A DNA stretch of 35,697 nucleotides from Prochlorococcus sp. AG-670-O17 (lineage in GTDB: Bacteria; Cyanobacteriota; Cyanobacteriia; PCC-6307; Cyanobiaceae): the NCBI GenBank assembly GCA_003211315.1, contig QCTC01000011.1, forward strand, positions 1 to 35,697, written 5' to 3'. Made by a program: the position numbers and the translations under genes. The notes below the pieces were generated by a model, which was not told the DNA's origin, did no database searches, and worked only from the letters and a program-made list of their open reading frames with translations. Every line of letters begins with the position of its first letter. Position 1 is the stretch's first letter. Shown here piece after piece: positions 25,565-34,174 of the stretch.

Positions 25565-25918
25565 ATGGCAGAAAATAAATTAGCAAAAATTCAATTTTAT
25601 GAGGGAACTGATGAACCAGTTGTTCCAGAAATTAGATTAACAAGAGGTAATGATGGTACAACTGGACAAGCAATATTTATATTCGAAAAACCTCAAGCAT
25701 TATCTTCAATTGCAGATGGTGAGATTACAGGAATGAGAATGATTGATACCGAAGGAGAAATTTTAACCAGAGAAGTTAAAGTCAAATTTGTTGATGGTGA
25801 ACCAATGTTTTTAGAGGGAACCTATATATGGAAAACTAAATCAGATTTTGATAGATTTATGAGGTTTGCTAATAGTTATGCCAAATCAAATGGATTAGGA
25901 TACTCTGAGAAGAAGTAA
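25565..25918 (+). CDS. psb28: Photosystem II assembly protein Psb28
   Basis: A 117-residue soluble protein that binds the cytoplasmic face of CP47-containing photosystem II assembly intermediates. The sequence is a clear match: [41 protein letters not shown] and the C-terminal [17 protein letters not shown]. The 56-base gap after mnmH holds TACAAT (25537-25542) and TATAAA (25542-25547), either of which could be a -10, so it may have its own promoter. Confidence 0.96.
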   Translation: MAENKLAKIQFYEGTDEPVVPEIRLTRGNDGTTGQAIFIFEKPQALSSIADGEITGMRMIDTEGEILTREVKVKFVDGEPMFLEGTYIWKTKSDFDRFMRFANSYAKSNGLGYSEKK

Positions 25919-25932
25919 ATAGATTATGAAAA

Positions 25933-26976
25933 TTGAATCGTTCCTTCTATTTTAAATTTTCTGTTGTAATAATAAGTTTCTTATTAGTCTGGACCTTGAG
26001 GGATTTCATTCTTTTAATAATTTGTTCATTAGTAATATCGAATGTAGTTAGTAATTTATGTAACCAAATACAATCCATTTTAAAATTACCAAGATTTGTT
26101 TCCTTATTGATTGTTCTAGTAGGAATATCATTCATGATATTTGCTATTTCTATCATTGTATTACCCCCATTCATAAGAGAATTTAATGAAATATTAATAG
26201 AGATACCAAATGGATTATCAAGAGTTAATGAATTGGTCAACTCTAACCTAAATAAATTCAACGATCTACTTTATGGTAAAGAATCTGAGAGGATAGTAAA
26301 CATTTTCGACCTTGTTAATGATGTAGTTCCAATTCCAGATGGCGCTACTATTGCCAAAGCAATTCAAGAAAGTTTTATAAATATAATTAATTTAGCTGGA
26401 AACCTCGGATCTGGATTTATAAGAGTAATCTTTGTATTAGTTGTAAGTTTTATGATATCCATTGAACCGAAAGCTTATAAAGAGGGAGTACTCTTTATAG
26501 TTCCTAAAGTTTATCGAAATAAATTCAGGATTATATTAGATAAGTGTAATATTGCATTAACAAATTGGACTTTTTCTATAGTGATAAGTTCAATATCAGT
26601 AGGTTTATTATCTTTAATAGTTTTATCAATTTTAGATGTTAAATATGTAGTTTCAAATGCAATTATAGCAATGATCTTAAACATAATTCCTAACATAGGA
26701 CCAGTTTTAAGTGGAATATTTCCTATCTCAATCGCACTTTTAGATAACTTTTGGAAACCAGTAGCTGTTTTTGGGGCTTATATCATAATTCAAAATATAG
26801 AGAGTTATATAATAATGCCCTCTATTTTGAAGAAGAAAACAAATTTACTTCCAGGATTAACATTAATATCTCAATTTGGATTTACTTTCATCTTTGGTCC
26901 TTTAGGATTAGTATTATCTTTGCCAATTGTAGTAGTAACACAAGTATTAATTAAAGAGCTAATTAATGATAATTAA
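25933..26976 (+). CDS. AI-2E family (PerM-like) transporter
   Basis: A 347-residue membrane protein with about eight hydrophobic segments. The order (hydrophobic hairpin, a central amphipathic stretch 95-150, then several spans, and IIPNIGPVLSGIFPISIALL followed by GLTLISQFGFTFIFGPLGLVLSLP) matches the AI-2E/UPF0118 family. Family members include AI-2 exporters and Na+/H+ antiporters; the substrate here is unknown. The start is TTG at 25933, 14 bases after psb28. The overlapping ATG at 25926 is in another frame and stops after nine codons. It ends 6 bases from a convergent small ORF. Confidence 0.87.
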   Translation: MNRSFYFKFSVVIISFLLVWTLRDFILLIICSLVISNVVSNLCNQIQSILKLPRFVSLLIVLVGISFMIFAISIIVLPPFIREFNEILIEIPNGLSRVNELVNSNLNKFNDLLYGKESERIVNIFDLVNDVVPIPDGATIAKAIQESFINIINLAGNLGSGFIRVIFVLVVSFMISIEPKAYKEGVLFIVPKVYRNKFRIILDKCNIALTNWTFSIVISSISVGLLSLIVLSILDVKYVVSNAIIAMILNIIPNIGPVLSGIFPISIALLDNFWKPVAVFGAYIIIQNIESYIIMPSILKKKTNLLPGLTLISQFGFTFIFGPLGLVLSLPIVVVTQVLIKELINDN

Positions 26977-26982
26977 AGACTT

Positions 26983-27165
26983 TTATTTAGTTAATTTCCT
27001 ATACAAATATGGATAAGAAAAAAGTATAAAGAAGGAAAGAGGATGTTTAGAGAATGCAAAATATAAGGAATTAAATGTAAAATGATCTATTAGTATTCTT
27101 AATTCTGTAGATAAATCAATTAACACTAAAGAAAATAGAAGAATTAAATAGTAATTTATTTTCAT
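26983..27165 (-). CDS. Small membrane protein, 60 residues
   Basis: It begins MKINYYLILLFSLVLID (N-terminal span), has a polar turn with STELRILIDHF, a second hydrophobic stretch FFILFSYPYLY and ends RKLTK. A GGGAG sequence lies just upstream of its ATG in good ribosome-binding position, and it starts 17 bases after secF on the same strand, so it is plausibly the last gene of the pdhB-secD-secF unit. I do not recognise a family. The ribosome-binding site and coupling support a real gene; its shortness leaves some doubt. Confidence 0.6.
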   Translation of the reverse strand: MKINYYLILLFSLVLIDLSTELRILIDHFTFNSLYFAFSKHPLSFFILFSYPYLYRKLTK

Positions 27166-27182
27166 TAAATTACTCCCTTAGT

Positions 27183-28100
27183 TTAATCTTTAATTAGAAA
27201 TGAAGGTGCTAGTAATATACTTGAATAACTACCTATTAAAATTCCTAGGGTCAAAGATACAGAAAACCAAAATAGCGAATATGAACCAAAAATTATTAGT
27301 GTTAGTAGAGGTATTAATGTTGTAATACTAGTAAAAAATGTTCTTCGAAAGGATTCATTAACAGAAATTTGGATTATTTTATTATAGTTATCTGAATCTT
27401 TCTTTAGATTTTCTCTAATCCTATCAAAAATTACAACTGTATCATTTACCGAATAGCCCGCAATTGTTAATAAAGAAACGGCAAACAAACTATTTACCTC
27501 AATAGACAATAGGACACCTAACCAAGAAAAAATTCCAAAAACAATAAATAAATCATGGAATAAAGCTAATAAAGCAAACAATGCATATTTCTTATCAAAT
27601 CGAATAGAGATGTATAAAGATATTGCAAATAAAGAAACTAATAAGGAGGTGGCACAATTTGTGAGAAGTTTTTTGCCAAGTTTTGGACCTATTATTCTAG
27701 AGTTTTTACTGTCATAATTTAAAGGACCTAAGATTTTATCAACATTAGAAATCAAATCATTTGATTCTTCAATAGTTAAATAAGGAGTCCTAATAGAAAT
27801 TAAACTATTATCATTTTGAATTTGTAATTTAATATTGTTTAGAAGATTTTTATTATTTGAAAAAGTTCTCAGTTTTTCAATAACTAAATCAGGGGAAATA
27901 TTTTCACATTCTTCTTTACAACTCCTCTCAATTCTTAATTCATTACCACCAATAAAGTCCATTCCAAGATTAATAGGTTTTTTGAATGAAGTGTTAAAAG
28001 ATGAATATAAGATTCCTATTAAACTTAACAAAATAAGAAAAGATGAAAATCCAAATATTTTATTTTTATTTTTAATTAAATTAAAACTAAATGATGTCAT
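27183..28100 (-). CDS. secF: Protein translocase subunit SecF
   Basis: RND-like accessory subunit that uses proton-motive force to complete export through SecYEG. A first membrane helix (17-35) is followed by LGMDFIGGNELRIE, the SecF/SecD periplasmic entry motif, a P1-type domain, and five more helices. The motif GYSVNDTVVIFDRIRENL, with the functional aspartates, is clear. Length is 305 residues. It is encoded directly after secD, 25 bases apart. Confidence 0.95.
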   Translation of the reverse strand: MTSFSFNLIKNKNKIFGFSSFLILLSLIGILYSSFNTSFKKPINLGMDFIGGNELRIERSCKEECENISPDLVIEKLRTFSNNKNLLNNIKLQIQNDNSLISIRTPYLTIEESNDLISNVDKILGPLNYDSKNSRIIGPKLGKKLLTNCATSLLVSLFAISLYISIRFDKKYALFALLALFHDLFIVFGIFSWLGVLLSIEVNSLFAVSLLTIAGYSVNDTVVIFDRIRENLKKDSDNYNKIIQISVNESFRRTFFTSITTLIPLLTLIIFGSYSLFWFSVSLTLGILIGSYSSILLAPSFLIKD

Positions 28101-28125
28101 GAACTAGATAATTAATAAATTAAAA

Positions 28126-29586
28126 TTAGAGGGGTTTAGATTTACTTAAATAAAGATTTTTTTGTCTTAAAGATTGATAAGTAGTTAAAAATCTTAAAAT
28201 AGTTTTGGAACAATTTAACGAGGTAAATAAACTTATAACAACTCCTAGACCAAGAGTTGCAGCAAACCCCTTTACAAAATTAGTTCCTAATAAAAACAAC
28301 ACAAAACAACTTACAAAGGTTGTAATATGTCCATCGATAATAGACGAATTAGCTCTTTGAAACCCACTATCAATTGATCTTATAAGAGTATTTCCATTTA
28401 TAAGTTCCTCTCTAATTCTCTCAAAAATTAAAACATTTGCATCCACAGCCATACCAATGCTTAAAATTAATCCAGCAATTCCAGGTAAAGTTAATGTCAC
28501 TGGTATTAAAGAATAAAGAGCCAAGTTAAAAAAACCATAAAAAATCAAGGAAATAACAGAAACAAAACCTAGAATTCTATAGTTAAAGATCATAAATATT
28601 CCAACAAATATCAATCCACAAATAGCAGCATAAAGACTCTTAACAATATTTTTTGAACCAAGTAAAGGACCAATAGTATTAGTTTCAACAATTTCAATAG
28701 GTAAAGGTAAAGAACCACCCTTAAGTTGAACTTCTAATTCTCTGGCGTTTTCAGCTGAAAAATTTCCACTTATCGTTGCTGATCCGCCGGTAATACCAGT
28801 ATTTATGAATTGGCTTCCAACACTAGCTTCACTAATAGATTCTCCATCAAGAACAATAGACAAAAGTTTATCTGTGCCTGCAATAGATTTTGTAATTTCA
28901 GCAAATTTTTCACCACCATCATTACTAAAGGATAATGAGACTTCCCAATTATTATTAGTTTGCTCTTGCCTTCTACCAGCATTTATTAAATCCTTGCCTG
29001 ATAAGTCAGTTTTATTGAATAGATTAGCAATTTCATTACTTATAAATTTTTTAGTTTCGACCAATCTCTCAAATAATTGCTGCTTATTAGAAGAATAATT
29101 TATCTCATTTTCAATAAGAGTAAGATTGTCCATAAGAAGTAAAGACTTCTCTTCATTTCGTTTATCACCAATTTTGAATTGTTCAATTAAATCATTAAGT
29201 TTAAATCTCTGCAATTGCAGATTTTTTAATTGAGAATTTGTATTTTCTTTTTGAGTTCTAAATTCTAATAAAGCAGTTTTTCCTAATATCCTTGATGCAG
29301 ACAAAGGGTTTTGTTCACCTGGTAACTCCAAAATTAATTGATCACGTCCTAATGTTTGTAAATTAGACTCTGCAACTCCTAAATTATTCACACGTTTATC
29401 TAAAACTGCATTAACAGCCTCTAATTCTTCTTTTGAAACTTTCCCCTCTTCTTTAATCAATTGAAGAGTTAGTTGAGAACCTCCTTTTAAATCAAGACCT
29501 AATTGTAGTGGGAAATTAATTAATAAGTAAATAGAAAAAGTAAGTAGAAAAATAATAAAAAAAAGCCAACCTTGCCTTCTTTTCAT
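28126..29586 (-). CDS. secD: Protein translocase subunit SecD
   Basis: Membrane subunit of the SecDF complex. One N-terminal span, then LQLGLDLKGGSQLTLQL, a large periplasmic region (about 40-310), and five C-terminal spans with GMAVDANVLIFERIREEL. At 486 residues it is shorter than E. coli SecD (615) and of the usual cyanobacterial size. The periplasmic region includes charged helical stretches rich in Lys, Glu and Gln. It starts 3 bases after pdhB, giving the gene order pdhB, secD, secF. Confidence 0.95.
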   Translation of the reverse strand: MKRRQGWLFFIIFLLTFSIYLLINFPLQLGLDLKGGSQLTLQLIKEEGKVSKEELEAVNAVLDKRVNNLGVAESNLQTLGRDQLILELPGEQNPLSASRILGKTALLEFRTQKENTNSQLKNLQLQRFKLNDLIEQFKIGDKRNEEKSLLLMDNLTLIENEINYSSNKQQLFERLVETKKFISNEIANLFNKTDLSGKDLINAGRRQEQTNNNWEVSLSFSNDGGEKFAEITKSIAGTDKLLSIVLDGESISEASVGSQFINTGITGGSATISGNFSAENARELEVQLKGGSLPLPIEIVETNTIGPLLGSKNIVKSLYAAICGLIFVGIFMIFNYRILGFVSVISLIFYGFFNLALYSLIPVTLTLPGIAGLILSIGMAVDANVLIFERIREELINGNTLIRSIDSGFQRANSSIIDGHITTFVSCFVLFLLGTNFVKGFAATLGLGVVISLFTSLNCSKTILRFLTTYQSLRQKNLYLSKSKPL

Positions 29587-29589
29587 TTC

Positions 29590-30573
29590 TTAAATACTCC
29601 CATTGATTACTTCTTCGACTTTCTCTACTATTTGATGTGGTTGAATTATTGTTAAATTCTCTAAATTTCCATTATAAGGAGTAGGAATATCCTGACTAGA
29701 TAATCTTATAGGTCTAGTATCAAGATCATCAAAACACTCTTCGGTAATCAAAGCAATTAATTCTGCTCCAATACCTCCAGTCTTCATACACTCCTCAACA
29801 ATAATTACATTATTAGTTTTTTTAATTGATTTTGAAATTGTTTTCATATCAAAAGGTTTTAAACTAATCAGATCAATTAATTCCACATCAATATTTCTCT
29901 TATCTAAATCTTCAATAGCCTTTAAACAATGATGTCTCATTCTTGAATAAGTCAATATAGTAATATCTTTACCCTCTTTGACTAAATCAGCTTGATCTAA
30001 GGAACAGATATAATCTCCGTCAGGCAATTCCTCAGATAAATTATATAAAAGGACATGTTCAAAAAATAGAACAGGGTTATTATCTCTTATAGCTGCTTTC
30101 ATTAATCCCTTTGCATTAGTAGGAGTGCTACAAGCAACAATCTTAATCCCAGGAACTGCGTGAAAGTAAGCCTCTAATCTTTGACTATGTTCAGCACCTA
30201 GCTGTCTCCCGACACCTCCTGGGCCACGAACAACAGCGGGGATTTTATAATTACCGCCACTTGTGTATCTGAGCATACCCATGTTGTTGGAAATTTGATT
30301 AAAGGCTAATAGTAAAAATCCCATATTCATGCCTTCAACTATTGGTCTCAATCCTGTCATGGCTGCACCAACGGCCATACCAGTAAAACTATTTTCAGCG
30401 ATTGGGGTATCTAAAACTCTTAATTCTCCATATTTTTCATAAAGATCCTTAGTGACCTTATAAGAACCACCATATTGACCTACATCTTCTCCCATAATGC
30501 AAACGTTTACATCATTTGCCATCTCTTCATCAATTGCTTCTTTCAAAGCGGTAAATAATAAAGTACTAGCCAT
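29590..30573 (-). CDS. pdhB: Pyruvate dehydrogenase E1 component, beta subunit
   Basis: Thiamine-dependent E1-beta subunit that with PdhA decarboxylates pyruvate for acetyl-CoA synthesis. It has [23 protein letters not shown] (27-49), DTPIAE with the ThDP-activating Glu60, [13 protein letters not shown] and the C-terminal [12 protein letters not shown]. At 327 residues it is full length. ATG 30573 is preceded by AGGAAA, and TATAAA at 30610-30605 on the minus strand is a plausible -10. pdhA and the E2/E3 genes are not in the window. SecD starts 3 bases downstream. Confidence 0.95.
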   Translation of the reverse strand: MASTLLFTALKEAIDEEMANDVNVCIMGEDVGQYGGSYKVTKDLYEKYGELRVLDTPIAENSFTGMAVGAAMTGLRPIVEGMNMGFLLLAFNQISNNMGMLRYTSGGNYKIPAVVRGPGGVGRQLGAEHSQRLEAYFHAVPGIKIVACSTPTNAKGLMKAAIRDNNPVLFFEHVLLYNLSEELPDGDYICSLDQADLVKEGKDITILTYSRMRHHCLKAIEDLDKRNIDVELIDLISLKPFDMKTISKSIKKTNNVIIVEECMKTGGIGAELIALITEECFDDLDTRPIRLSSQDIPTPYNGNLENLTIIQPHQIVEKVEEVINGSI

Positions 30574-30616
30574 GAGAAATTTCCTAATTCATCATATATA
30601 TAAATTTATACCATCA

Positions 30617-30631
30617 AGGTTAATTTAACCT
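30617..30631. promoter_or_regulatory. Perfect 7-bp inverted repeat in the pdhB promoter region
   Basis: AGGTTAA and TTAACCT flank a single T. The dyad lies 6 bases upstream of the candidate -10 of pdhB (TATAAA, minus strand), where an activator or repressor could act. It also spans the stop codon of the 31-residue ORF. No named regulator consensus fits. A short AT-rich palindrome can arise by chance. Confidence 0.35.
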
Positions 30632-30720
30632 CCTTCTGCAAAAGTTATAAGTAGTAATATTGACAAAATCATGCCTGGAGAGAGCAAAAGTATTAAAAGG
30701 CCTAAGTCATGTAAAGACAT
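30625..30720 (-). CDS. Candidate 31-residue single-span membrane protein
   Basis: Found by reading the gap between the DUF3082 gene and pdhB. ATG at 30720 to TAA at 30625 encodes a protein beginning MSLHDLGLLILLLSPGMI and ending ITFAEGG, with one hydrophobic span at about 7-28 broken by Pro-Gly. It resembles in size and layout the tiny subunits of photosystems, cytochrome b6f or NDH-1, but it matches none that I recognise (PsaM, PsaI, PsbM, Psb30, PetM, PetN were considered). It fills an otherwise long gap in a compact genome. No clear ribosome-binding site. Confidence 0.5.
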   Translation of the reverse strand: MSLHDLGLLILLLSPGMILSILLLITFAEGG

Positions 30721-30756
30721 TAAAAAGTTATAGTTTGATTTAATAATATTAGGATT

Positions 30757-31074
30757 TTATTTTTTTTTAATCAAAAAACTTCGAATAAATACAATAAAAA
30801 GACCTAATCCTATAAACGCAAATGAAAAAGTTAATAAGAAAGACAATCCAACAATCAATGTATTAATACTAGAAGATATACTTTGTACCATTTCAGATGA
30901 GTTTGATGGTTTGTGTAGTAAAAAGTAAATTGCAATCTTATTACTTAAAAAATACGAAAATATACAAAGTAAGAAACTTGTTAATGAACCAGTTAAAAAA
31001 CTAAAGGGACCTTTTTCAGGAGTATTTTGAGTCTCAATATTTACTTTATTTATTGATTTTTGTTCATTATTCAT
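30757..31074 (-). CDS. DUF3082 membrane protein
   Basis: A 105-residue protein with two or three hydrophobic spans. After a polar N-terminus of about 20 residues comes KGPFSFLTGSLTSFLLCIFSYFLSNKIAIYF, then a Ser-rich linker (SNSSEMVQSISSSINTLIVG) and a last span ending FIRSFLIKKK. This arrangement matches the cyanobacterial DUF3082 family, of unknown function. It follows ispE on the same strand after 26 bases, so it is probably in the rsmA-ispE transcript. Confidence 0.82.
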   Translation of the reverse strand: MNNEQKSINKVNIETQNTPEKGPFSFLTGSLTSFLLCIFSYFLSNKIAIYFLLHKPSNSSEMVQSISSSINTLIVGLSFLLTFSFAFIGLGLFIVFIRSFLIKKK

Positions 31075-31100
31075 TTTTAAAAGCTAATAAATAAATTTTT

Positions 31101-32039
31101 TTACAAAAAGGTAATACCGCTATTAATTGATTTACAGACCCACGCTTCGAATCCATTATTATTAAACATTTTATGATTTTGTTCAAAAACTTGAGTAGCT
31201 ATATTTATATCTTTAAAAAGAGCAAAACAAGTTGGGCCAGATCCACTCATCGAATGTGTAAAACAACATTGCAAATTTGAAAGTAGATATAATGCTTTCT
31301 TTACAGATTCATTTTCTTTCTCAACAATAACTTGTAAATCATTTTTTACTTTTATCCTTTGCTCTGATAATTTTGGATCATTAAATCCATTAATTCTTAA
31401 ATCATTTCTGATATTATTAATTTTCTCAGTTTCAGCAAAATATTTTGGACAAAATTTATGACTATATTTTTTATAAGTATCTTTAGTTGAGACCGAAATT
31501 TTTGGATTTTTTAAAAGTATTACGCCGTATTCAAATTGAGAGTTATATTTCTCAAGAATTTCACCCCTTCCAAAACAGAATTGGCAACCACCCTCTACAA
31601 AAAAAGGTACATCTGAACCCAGTTTTGCGGAAAGTAAAAGAATAGTATCGTAATCAAGATCCAAATCCCATAATTTATTAAGTCCAATTAATGTTGCGGC
31701 TGCATTACTAGAACCACCAGCTAAACCGGCACCGATAGGAATATTCTTTTTTAAAAATATATTAGCCCCTAATTCTTTATTTTTCGATAAATCCTTTATA
31801 TAATTCGCTGCCTTTATTATTAAGTTATCATCATTAAGACTTAGATCTTTGCTATCAGACATTAATTTAATCTCACCAATTTGATTATTCTCAAATTCCA
31901 TATAGTCAGAAAGATCAATATTTTGCATTATCATTGCTAATTCATGATATCCGTCCTCTCTTTTTCCTATAATTTCAAGATGGAGATTTATCTTTGCAGG
32001 TGATTTAACACAAATCTTAGTTGTAGATAATTTTGACAT
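31101..32039 (-). CDS. ispE: 4-diphosphocytidyl-2-C-methyl-D-erythritol kinase
   Basis: GHMP kinase that phosphorylates CDP-methylerythritol in the MEP isoprenoid pathway. The N-terminal VKSPAKINLHLEIIGKREDGYHEL contains the catalytic-region motif, PIGAGLAGGSSNAAATLIGL is the ATP-binding loop, LGSDVPFF carries the catalytic aspartate, and SMSGSGPTCFALF is the third motif. The start is ambiguous: ATG 32057 overlaps the end of rsmA by 14 bases, and ATG 32039 (MSKLSTTK) begins 4 bases after it. The shorter form (312 residues) is listed because it starts nearer the conserved region; the longer has 318. Confidence 0.93.
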   Translation of the reverse strand: MSKLSTTKICVKSPAKINLHLEIIGKREDGYHELAMIMQNIDLSDYMEFENNQIGEIKLMSDSKDLSLNDDNLIIKAANYIKDLSKNKELGANIFLKKNIPIGAGLAGGSSNAAATLIGLNKLWDLDLDYDTILLLSAKLGSDVPFFVEGGCQFCFGRGEILEKYNSQFEYGVILLKNPKISVSTKDTYKKYSHKFCPKYFAETEKINNIRNDLRINGFNDPKLSEQRIKVKNDLQVIVEKENESVKKALYLLSNLQCCFTHSMSGSGPTCFALFKDINIATQVFEQNHKMFNNNGFEAWVCKSINSGITFL

Positions 32040-32043
32040 TTTA

Positions 32044-32874
32044 TTAGTTCTTATCATTTATTTTAATACAAGCATCTGCAAGCTTAATCCATTTATTAAT
32101 TGAAATATCTTGAGGTCTTGAATTAAAGCATATTTCAGATGATTCTGATAATTTCTTTATCTCACCCTCTGAAAGTATTGAATTAAGTGTATTTCTTATC
32201 ATTTTTCTTCTTGAGTTAAATGAAATCCGAAGAAGTTTATCTAAATATTTCTCTAGGTCAAGATCTAATCGCATCTCGGGTCTCAATGGCTCAAAAACAA
32301 CCAAAGAAGAAAAAACTTTTGGAGGTGGGTTAAAAGAAGATGGGGGTACATCACATATTCTTCTTATATTAGAAATGAGTTGCATTCGTACACTCAGAGC
32401 TCCTGCGTTTGTATTGCCATCCTTAGCTAAGATCCTATCTACAACATCCTTTTGCATTAAGAAAATTATTTTCTTGTAATTATTCTTTCTAATTATGCCT
32501 AATCTTCCTACGAAAATATCCAATATTGGACCTGTAATGTTATAAGGGATATTAGCGATCACTTTTGTAATTTTTTTATTTATTGAGTCAAGATTTGTTG
32601 AAAGAATATCTCCTTGTTGAAGTGAAAATTTTTTATCATTTTTAAATTTATTATTTAAAAGGGCAATTAAATCTTTATCCAATTCGACAGCATGTAATTT
32701 ACTAATTTTCGAATCTAGCAATTTCGAGGTTAAAGCTCCTCTTCCCGGACCAATTTCTAGAATATAATCTTTTTCTTCAAGTTCAGCTACCTCTTTAATT
32801 TTCTCTAATATCAGATTATTAATCAACCAATGTTGTCCAAATCTTTTTTTTTGATAATGGTTCTTAAAATTCAT
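32044..32874 (-). CDS. rsmA: 16S rRNA dimethyladenosine transferase RsmA (KsgA)
   Basis: Dimethylates two adjacent adenosines in the 3' hairpin of 16S rRNA. With the start at ATG 32874 ([16 protein letters not shown]) the protein has 276 residues, the usual size. FGQHWLINN is at 12-20, the SAM motif [15 protein letters not shown] at 38-52, and the catalytic NIPYN at 108-112. The frame is open to 33000, but the extra 42 residues are hydrophobic, non-conserved and would run into the divergent gene, so they are rejected. ispE follows within a few bases. Confidence 0.95.
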   Translation of the reverse strand: MNFKNHYQKKRFGQHWLINNLILEKIKEVAELEEKDYILEIGPGRGALTSKLLDSKISKLHAVELDKDLIALLNNKFKNDKKFSLQQGDILSTNLDSINKKITKVIANIPYNITGPILDIFVGRLGIIRKNNYKKIIFLMQKDVVDRILAKDGNTNAGALSVRMQLISNIRRICDVPPSSFNPPPKVFSSLVVFEPLRPEMRLDLDLEKYLDKLLRISFNSRRKMIRNTLNSILSEGEIKKLSESSEICFNSRPQDISINKWIKLADACIKINDKN

Positions 32875-32932
32875 CCAAAAGAGAATTAATATGTTTAAAT
32901 TAGATATATATTTTATATCTTTATCAAATAGT

Positions 32933-33244
32933 ATGGGTCTATCAAAAAGAAATTTAGGTAAACTCAATACTTTTATTAAAAGAAATAATTTAGATAGCAA
33001 TAATCATTCAACTAAAAATCATCAAGAACCTAATAATTATATTAAGATTGAAGATCCATCTGAAATTTTTTATTCCATAATCGATAATTCTAAAGATATA
33101 AATGAGACATCTGAAGAAAATCTATTTTTAAAAAAAAGTGAGGATAGTTTTCATAATTTAAATTCTAGAAAAACTAATCAATCAATGAATCTATCAACCG
33201 AGGAAGAACTATATGACGAATTTAATTATCTTCTTGATGAATAA
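32933..33244 (+). CDS. Hypothetical, largely disordered protein
   Basis: About 103 residues, rich in Asn, Ser, Glu and Lys. It has a short basic N-terminus ([18 protein letters not shown]) and then a low-complexity acidic stretch ending [14 protein letters not shown]. No domain is recognised. The frame opens at 32891 (117 residues) with a weak AAGAGA upstream, but ATG 32933 is preferred because the earlier start would leave only 16 bases to the divergent rsmA start, too few for two promoters. It lies 20 bases before rlmH and may be co-transcribed. It could be a lineage-specific protein. Confidence 0.62.
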   Translation: MGLSKRNLGKLNTFIKRNNLDSNNHSTKNHQEPNNYIKIEDPSEIFYSIIDNSKDINETSEENLFLKKSEDSFHNLNSRKTNQSMNLSTEEELYDEFNYLLDE

Positions 33245-33264
33245 AGAAAGTTTTCTTTTTTTCT

Positions 33265-33678
33265 ATGCTTCAAACTAATAGATTATCAATAAATGCTATT
33301 GGTAAAATAAAAAAAAATTGGATAAGAGAAGGAATTAATAATTACAAAAAAAGAATGCCTGATCTTATTATTAATGAATCTAAGAGTTTTAATATAGATA
33401 ATGTTAGAGCTAATAACATTATTATTTGCCTTACTGAAGAAGGACAATCCTTTAATTCAATTGAACTAACTTCCTTACTTTTAAATTTTAAAAATAAAAA
33501 AATTAATTTTCTTATTGGAGATGCAGATGGAATCCCTTCAGATATTAAAGATAAATCAAATCTTTTACTAAGCCTCTCTCCCCTTACTTTTCCTCATGAA
33601 CTTGCAAGATTAATTCTTATCGAACAAATTTATAGAGCTATTTCTATTTCTAATAATTCGCCTTATCATCGCGCCTAA
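33265..33678 (+). CDS. rlmH: 23S rRNA pseudouridine-1915 N3-methyltransferase
   Basis: SPOUT-class methyltransferase acting on helix 69 of 23S rRNA on the assembled 70S ribosome. It begins [27 protein letters not shown], as in the family. The SAM knot has [10 protein letters not shown] (usual form IGGADG or IGGPEG; here Asp for the second Gly), [24 protein letters not shown] and the terminal SPYHRA. Length is 137 residues, within the 130-160 range. The knot sequence is otherwise intact. Confidence 0.93.
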   Translation: MLQTNRLSINAIGKIKKNWIREGINNYKKRMPDLIINESKSFNIDNVRANNIIICLTEEGQSFNSIELTSLLLNFKNKKINFLIGDADGIPSDIKDKSNLLLSLSPLTFPHELARLILIEQIYRAISISNNSPYHRA

Positions 33679-33742
33679 ACAGAAGATTTAAGATTAATAC
33701 ATAAACCTCCTAAAAAAACACAATTTTAAATTTTTAATATAT

Positions 33743-33756
33743 AGTATATATGTACT
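33743..33756 (+). promoter_or_regulatory. Candidate LexA (SOS) box upstream of umuDC
   Basis: AGTATATATGTACT, flanked to give a larger dyad ATAGTA...TACTAT at 33741-33758. The cyanobacterial LexA consensus as I recall it is RGTACNNNDGTWCB; this differs at one position (T for C at position five). It lies 32 bases before the umuD ATG and overlaps a possible -10 (TACTAT, 33753-33758), the correct place for a repressor. Position and gene target make SOS control likely. Confidence 0.65.
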
Positions 33757-33787
33757 ATATGCAAGAATTTTGTATTCTTTTAAAAAG

Positions 33788-34174
33788 ATGAAGATTCCAT
33801 TATTAAGTGATTCGGTCTCAGCGGGTTTCCCCTCTCCTGCAGATGACTATATTGAGGAAAATATTGATTTGAACGAGCATTTAATATCTAATCCTTTTAG
33901 TACTTTTTTTCTTAGAGTCAAAGGAGACTCAATGATCAATTCAGGAATTAAAGATAAAGATTTAATAATAGTAGATAAGAGTCTAACTGCTAAACCAGGT
34001 AATATTATTATTGCGATGATAGATGGAGAATTTACGCTAAAAAGATTATCCATAAAAAATAATGAATTATATTTAAAAGCAGAAAATCATAAATATCCAG
34101 ACTTCAGTTTTAGAAATCATATTGATATACAAATTTGGGGAGTTGTAATCTATTCAATACATAGTTACTTATGA
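33788..34174 (+). CDS. umuD: UmuD-type S24 peptidase (SOS mutagenesis)
   Basis: The self-cleaving accessory subunit of DNA polymerase V. With ATG 33788 it has 128 residues. The cleavage region SAGFPSPADDYIE (11-23, cut expected at Ala12-Gly13) closely mirrors E. coli UmuD CGFPSPAADYVE. Catalytic Ser48 is in VKGDSM and Lys85 in FTLKRL, so the active site is complete. An in-frame TTG at 33770 is less likely because the ATG follows an AAAAAG stretch. The gene overlaps umuC by 4 bases (ATGA). Confidence 0.92.
   Translation: MKIPLLSDSVSAGFPSPADDYIEENIDLNEHLISNPFSTFFLRVKGDSMINSGIKDKDLIIVDKSLTAKPGNIIIAMIDGEFTLKRLSIKNNELYLKAENHKYPDFSFRNHIDIQIWGVVIYSIHSYL

Noticed and set aside
32875-33000. N-terminal extension of RsmA (42 residues)
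   Set aside because: The extension is hydrophobic, precedes the family's normal start and would overlap the divergent gene; ATG 32874 gives the usual KsgA length.
33245-33264. AAAGAAAG/TTTTCTTTTTTT as a terminator between the hypothetical gene and rlmH
   Set aside because: The stem is purely short A-T pairs with a two to four base loop, too weak to support.
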